A DNA stretch of 64,000 bases from Kitasatospora sp. NBC_00374 (GTDB lineage Bacteria > Actinomycetota > Actinomycetes > Streptomycetales > Streptomycetaceae), in NCBI RefSeq assembly GCF_041434935.1, contig NZ_CP107964.1, forward strand, positions 8,725,001-8,789,000, read 5' to 3'. Numbering within the stretch: the first letter of the stretch is position 1; each line of letters begins with the position of its first letter. The notes beneath the pieces are model-generated. The model was not told the DNA's origin. It was given only the letters and a program-made list of their open reading frames with translations, and did no database searches. Position numbers and translations under genes: made by a program. Positions 63,503-64,000 of the stretch are shown piece by piece.

Positions 63503-63814
63503 GTGAGCGCCCAGCCCGAGCATCTTCCAGCCCCGCCGCCCGCCCCGGCCCCGCGCGCCGCCGCCCGGCTGCTGGCCCGCATCCGCGCCGAGCGCCCCGA
63601 GCGCACCGCCCGGTGGCTGCCGGCGTTCGAGCGGGACTGGGCCAAGGCACTGGAGGACTCCCGCCAGACCTACGACCTCTCCCCACTGCACGACGTCGTA
63701 CGCACCTGGCAGGTCCGCCTGGACAGCGCACCCGCCGTCGACGCCTTCGTCGCCGCCGGCATGGACGACGAGGACGGCACCGACCTGGCCGACCTCCTCG
63801 GAACCCGCCCGTGA
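63503..63814 (+). CDS. DUF6247-like small protein, putative antitoxin partner
   Basis: 103 aa from GTG 63503, 7 nt after GGAGG. Pro/Ala-rich start, then RIRAERPERTARWLPAFERDWAKALEDSRQTYDLSPLHDVVRTWQVRLD. This is the pattern of the actinobacterial DUF6247 family. Its stop overlaps the start of the next gene by four bases, the usual antitoxin-toxin coupling. Confidence 0.7.
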   Translation: MSAQPEHLPAPPPAPAPRAAARLLARIRAERPERTARWLPAFERDWAKALEDSRQTYDLSPLHDVVRTWQVRLDSAPAVDAFVAAGMDDEDGTDLADLLGTRP

Positions 63815-64000
63815 GCGACCCGGTCTGGCCCGCCCGCCTGTCCCCGAACGCCGGCAAAACGTTCGTCAACCTCCCCTCGCACGCCCAGCAGATGGTCGGC
63901 GACCTCCTCGACATCGCCTCCCGCACCCCCTGGGGCTGGCCCCAGTGGGACGCCACCGACCCCGAAGGCGAAGACGTGCGCTGCGCCTCCATCGGGCAGC
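63811..64000 (+). CDS. N-terminal part of a RelE/ParE-like toxin candidate (runs off the right edge)
   Basis: Starts GTG 63811. The visible 63 residues (VSDPVWPARLSPNAGKTFVN, then LPSHAQQMVGDLLDIASRTPWGWP, DPEGEDVRCASIGQ) resemble RelE-fold proteins in Streptomyces paired with DUF6247. The catalytic C-terminal part is outside the window, so the toxin call is inference. Confidence 0.6.
   Translation, partial: MSDPVWPARLSPNAGKTFVNLPSHAQQMVGDLLDIASRTPWGWPQWDATDPEGEDVRCASIGQ

Overview
The window is high-GC (about 70-75%) actinomycete chromosome. The codon bias, an A-factor-type (gamma-butyrolactone, GBL) signalling module, a SapA-like spore protein and SigE-family/ECF sigma factors point to Streptomycetaceae (Streptomyces or Kitasatospora). 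The sequence does not settle the genus.

Left arm (1-14.2 kb): an accessory zone with decayed pieces. It holds the start of a WD40-type protein, a frameshifted and chimeric NRPS adenylation-domain remnant, an IS transposase remnant, a secreted metzincin-type metalloprotease with FN3 and ricin-like domains, a truncated flavin oxidoreductase, a membrane protein, a lipoprotein with a very long Thr/Asp/Pro stalk, a 44-bp minisatellite, and a SigE-type sigma/anti-sigma pair.

Centre (14.2-42.6 kb): a coherent biosynthetic locus with no NRPS, PKS, ATP-grasp or ligase. It contains leuCD (leuD with a one-base frameshift), a LuxR-type regulator, and a tightly coupled operon: glutamate mutase S and E, a periplasmic-binding-protein-like cytosolic protein, an EamA exporter, aspartate-semialdehyde dehydrogenase, an unusual aspartokinase and a clavaminate-synthase-like Fe(II)/2-oxoglutarate oxygenase. 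Further on are a LysR regulator, full-length 2-isopropylmalate synthase, a second clavaminate-synthase-like oxygenase, an MFS exporter, a short homocitrate/isopropylmalate synthase-like enzyme, an aminotransferase, an isochorismatase-fold protein, a large FAD/NAD(P)-binding protein, a cupin and a second LysR. A GBL module closes the locus: TetR pseudo-receptor, HAD phosphatase, acyl-CoA-dehydrogenase-like enzyme, AfsA and an ArpA/ScbR-type receptor. Five autoregulatory-element (ARE)-like palindromes lie at leuA, between oxygenase 2 and the MFS gene, at the second LysR, at the pseudo-receptor, and between afsA and the receptor. My reading is a GBL-controlled pathway to a small non-proteinogenic amino acid. 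It would combine carbon-skeleton rearrangement (glutamate to 3-methylaspartate), side-chain phosphorylation and reduction, acetyl-CoA chain extension, transamination and two C-H oxidations. The product is unknown to me.

Right arm (42.6-64 kb): an initiator tRNA, then an interval bounded by 29-bp perfect inverted repeats that carries three secreted-protein genes. It is followed by an IS200/IS605 element (TnpA + TnpB), a TetR/TetX-like FAD monooxygenase pair, an IS5-like element, a TetR/YdhR-like pair, a truncated IS110 transposase, an integrase remnant and regulator/effector gene pairs: GntR/PEBP/MFS, ECF sigma with its partner, TetR/SRPBCC, an alpha/beta hydrolase, a Sel1-repeat protein, and a DUF6247-like plus RelE-like pair running off the right edge.
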